Source: Phlegmacium glaucopus (Eukaryota > Basidiomycota > Agaricomycetes > Agaricales > Cortinariaceae). Taken from it: DNA of 64,000 bases. The first letter of the stretch is position 1. Every line of letters begins with the position of its first letter. Both the position numbers and the translations under genes were made by a program. Shown piece after piece: positions 60,665 to 64,000 of this stretch. The notes under the pieces were generated by a model that saw only the letters and a program-made list of their open reading frames with translations, was not told where the DNA came from and ran no database searches. The DNA lies in assembly GCA_015039465.1 (NCBI GenBank), contig MU130378.1:57391-121390 (forward strand). The letters run 5' to 3'.

Positions 60665-62339
60665 TGAATCCGTCCGGCTGAAGAGGAGGCACAGAATGGA
60701 ATGTGCATGAATCGAGACTCGATGATGCAAGTTATATAGGTTGGGTAGTTTCAGCATGATCGAAACCCTTTCTATTCGATTCTAGGGTCCCAATGCTCTC
60801 TAGTGGAAGATATCCACGATAAAAGGAGAAGAAAGAAGCGGATTGGTGAGAGCACAAGGTTTAGGGAACAAAATTGACATAATTAAAAGCAAGTGTGCCT
60901 TTAGTACAGCGAGCTCACGGAGGCGTATGATCGGAATCTACCGTATGCGTCCATTTGCCGCAGGAGAAATGATGGCGGTCGTTTCGAACTAGAGTGATGC
61001 GGAGAGGGGCTTGCTTCCGATATAATGATGATTCACGAAAGAGTAGTCTTCAGACAAGAGATGGTTCAGGGTCGAGTTCTCAAAAATGCCACCAGCGTTT
61101 TTAAAAAGGTCCGAGTCTGTCAGTCGCTTTCGTATTTTATCAATTTTGGATTTATACTTGCCTACTACCTACCCAGGGACTTTCGTTCTTGTAAAATAAA
61201 TTTCTCTAGAAACTAAGTATACGAGATGAAGGGCTTCGGGAGAATTTGTATGGTGGCTCCGGCCGCGCCGGGTGTTGCACAACATTTTTTACTGCCTAAC
61301 ATCTACCTGATTCTCAAGCCATAATCAATATCAACTTCCGTAAATCAATATAATGGCCACACTTCTACGAGTTTTATCTTGTCAGAATCGAGGGTACTGT
61401 GCTGTTGGACGGCTCCCGGGAGGCACAAGGTCCGACGCGCAATGTAACGCGATGTCACGGAGGTCGCGGGATTCACCATTTGAAGACTTCAAGCGCTTCA
61501 AGTTCAAGCTCAAATTCATTTCCCTTTACCAATGTCCGAGCTGTTATGAACCATTGGTGGCTTTTCGGCCAATGTCATCGAGATTGAGATTCTGAGGGTT
61601 CAAGTTTAGGCTACACACAGCTGACTAGTTCTGCCAGTATGCTGGCAATTTATTGTAGTATCCCGTCTGATTTTATTTTTTAAGATTTGTTTTTCATGAA
61701 TCACTGTGAGATATATTCTAATCCATGTTTAATATTTCGAGATAAGGAGCCTAGGGGAAAGTATGTAACTAAAGTTTTGGATTAGGTACGACGAGCTGCA
61801 TGATAAGATAAAGATAAACTATGCCACTGACGAGCTCGTGGGTTCAGGACCTTGTTTGATAGAGGTATGGGCATAGGTCCACAATAAAAAGGCTGATATA
61901 TGACCCACGACGCAGTTACAAAGATATCGTACAACAAGAGATTCACTGGTCTCGATGTTACAGCAGGAGACTCGGAGCCATCCACAAAAAAAATATGTAC
62001 AAAGCGGACTCAAAAAAAATATCTCCGACAGAAAAGGCAAATTCAAATTCCTCGGATCTTGAAGTTTACTCCAGACCTTTTTTTATATGGCCTATCGTTT
62101 TAAATGTAGGGCTGAGGACCGTAACCTACTACCGTGGAAGGTCGAAAATACGGCCATAAAAATTATGGTCACGGTTTAGTCTCGTACCAAGATCGTCCAC
62201 GTGAGGATGACTCTTTTCTAAATAAGGAAATAATTACATAACTAGGAGGTGTTACTAAGCAGTTTGATACCAATTGGAGTCTAGAAGATTGAGTCTAGTA
62301 GTAGGTAGACTGAACAAACAGTAAGTTGTAATGTACAGT
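60665..62339. other. No supported gene
   Basis: A plus-strand frame 61353-61595 (MATLLRVLSCQNRGYCAVG...) has an ATG but no recognisable family, and overlaps an alternative frame of Ser-rich codons; it could be a short spliced gene with a mitochondrial-type leader. Nothing else is recognised. Confidence 0.35.
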
Positions 62340-62885
62340 GTGAAAGAATATAGTAGCCTTACCTCAGTGTTATTGTCAGAGAGACAATGAACTGTTGGAA
62401 TTTGAGGTTATGTCCAAGGGGGAACTGGGATTGCAAAAATTGCCTGGGGTAGGCAAATTTTTTTAAGGCTGGAGGCCTGACCTTCCACTTCTCCCCCCAA
62501 ATAAGGTATGTTTGTGCCCAAAATAGCAATTCTCTGTGATGGGAAATCTCTGAGAACATATCTCCAATGTTTTCGGAGATCTCTTATGTTTTTTTGGAGA
62601 TTTCTTATGTTAAACTTTTGTCAAAAATGGCTAAAATATTTTTATTATCATCAAAAGCTGGTCAGGATGACCTCAGGAGCCCTTCAAATACCTTACAAGG
62701 CTGGGGAATGGCCCAGATGGGCCTAAATATGTGGTTTTAGTGAAAAATTTAAGCCCATCAGGCTTGACCCCCCCTCTACCTCAGGTCACAGAACAACAGC
62801 CCAGGTCCCCCTTGGTTATGTCATTTGTTTGTGGCTGTTCATTAGCAAAAGTATTTCTGTCTGGCACATCTGGCACCATGCCAGA
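62340..62885. repeat. CpG-free block, probable old mobile-element remnant
   Basis: More than 500 bp with almost no CG dinucleotide although CC, GG, TG and CA are frequent, like the mobile island at 13-24 kb and unlike its flanks. It contains an internal near-repeat (GGAGATCTCTTATGTTTTTT and GGAGATTTCTTATGTT, near 62575-62612). No element class can be named. Confidence 0.45.
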
Positions 62886-64000
62886 CAGTTCCATACTGTT
62901 ACATTCCGTCACACGTTACTCCGGTCCGACTCCGACGGAGTCGTTTCCGGTAGTCCGTACTCTGTTCCAGTACTTTCCCTTGTCTCCGACTCTACTCCTC
63001 CTACGTCCGACTCCGAGACTTCTCCGTATCATTCCGACTCTTCCGACGATAGCCGCCTAAGCAGCATTCCTGGTTTCAACCTTACTTCAAGCGACTGCTT
63101 CTCTAGGGTTAGAAGTTCGGTTCTGCCTCCGAGCAGCCACTCTGGCCTTTAAGGTCCAAGCTTGGTAAGGACTCGTTGCAGGGCCTCTATCCTGTTTCGT
63201 TTCCAATGAGCGAACCTCAGTAGAGCCTTACACAGCCTTCTCGAGGCCTTTATCTCGAATGTGACCTTTTCTTTTCGAAAATCAAAGAATCCTAGGAATG
63301 GGCACTTCCCAAGCCCGAGAGATTCAGACGGTCGGCTTAGCCTGAACCGACTTCTAAAGGGCTCCCTTAAGTTTCGCCTTTGCTCAACTAACTATACTTA
63401 TCAACCTCTGAGTTGAAGCAGGCATCATGAGGCTCCAAGTAGTTATACTGATCGGAGAAGCTGATGTAGCCCTTACCCTCACAAAAGCACCCTGTATTAA
63501 AGAACATTGTCATTAACACAAAACCTTCAAAATCTTGCTCAAACGTATCCTCACCCACTCTTCAAGCTTATATGACAATTCAAATTTTGTTCCTTCAGTG
63601 CAGCCTCAATGAGGCCTTGCCTGCCTTGCCTTGGCCTTGTCATTGGGCCTTTCCTGCAACCGGAGTCGCACACACGACACGGCGGGTCGAGGATTCCACA
63701 GGACTAAAGCCTTGCCTTCTTCTTCATTATTCTGCCTTCTGGAGTCACTGAATCTCCTGTTTGTTCTCCTCCTTTGTTTCAACTATAAGCTTGATTCCCT
63801 TTTGTATGTTCAAGCTCATGAAATTTATATTTTCCTTAACGTTGGCTTTATATCTTATATTTATATTCACGACGCAAGACGAGGGCCTTTTCCAGGACGT
63901 AAGAACCCACTTATTAGGTACCGACCACACGACTGACTATCACCCTTTCACTACTGTTTCCTTATCAACAATACTGCTTCCACACCATTCCCCAAACCCT
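62886..64000. other. Right end of window, TCCGACTC-rich patch, no supported gene
   Basis: 62920-63060 repeats TCCGACTCCG-like words and gives Ser-rich frames in two phases (62731-63060 and 62829-63152). From 63160 to the end the sequence is C/T-rich without a coherent frame. The patch may be repeat DNA or part of a gene lying to the right. Confidence 0.35.

Overview
This window is nuclear DNA of a filamentous basidiomycete, most likely an Agaricomycete. The genes are split by many 45-65 nt GT..AG introns. The conserved proteins are eukaryotic housekeeping factors. The island between 12.7 and 24.5 kb carries a tyrosine recombinase of the kind often annotated in Agaricomycetes as 'DNA breaking-rejoining enzyme'. 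All family names come from reading translations by eye; no database search was possible.

Layout. 1-6.6 kb: tubulin cofactor D (minus, cut by the left edge), a BUD22/SRFBP1-like ribosome-biogenesis protein (plus) and a small zinc-finger protein (minus). 8.1-10.9 kb: an MFS sugar transporter in 21 exons, five of them only 8-17 nt; the spliced model is 531 codons with every phase consistent. 11.0-26.9 kb: two copies of a PTC2/PTC3-like PP2C phosphatase. They lie in about 1.84 kb direct repeats on either side of a roughly 10.3 kb mobile-element island. Copy 1 has lost its 3' part and ends in element-derived codons; copy 2 is complete (534 aa).

The island starts and ends with related inverted sequences. 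It holds a small tandem-repeat-filled TIR element, a coiled-coil 'companion' gene converging on a decayed tyrosine recombinase, and a truncated RecQ/DEAD-type helicase between inverted repeats. Two further elements with TA target duplications sit inside the right-hand repeat. Removing them restores the 3' end of the transporter gene, which proves they inserted after the duplication. The island is poor in CpG, and the recombinase carries changes of the CpG-to-TpG type, as expected for a methylated, dying element.

27.3-39.3 kb is a dense housekeeping block: NUDCD1-like CS-domain protein, glutathione synthetase, a nuclear coiled-coil protein, the Erv46/ERGIC3 cargo receptor, a doubtful small gene, and the SM protein Vps45. 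GSH2 and the coiled-coil gene share a 110 bp divergent promoter; TBCD and BUD22 share one of 350 bp. Erv46 and Vps45 both act in vesicle transport but are separate transcription units.

39.3-59.2 kb is nearly empty. One gene, an Ecl1-type zinc protein (lifespan regulatory factor family), stands alone in about 18 kb without convincing coding sequence. 59.2-60.7 kb has an OGFr-domain protein and a GSKIP-domain protein. 60.7-64 kb has no gene I can support, but contains a CpG-free block that looks like an old repeat.
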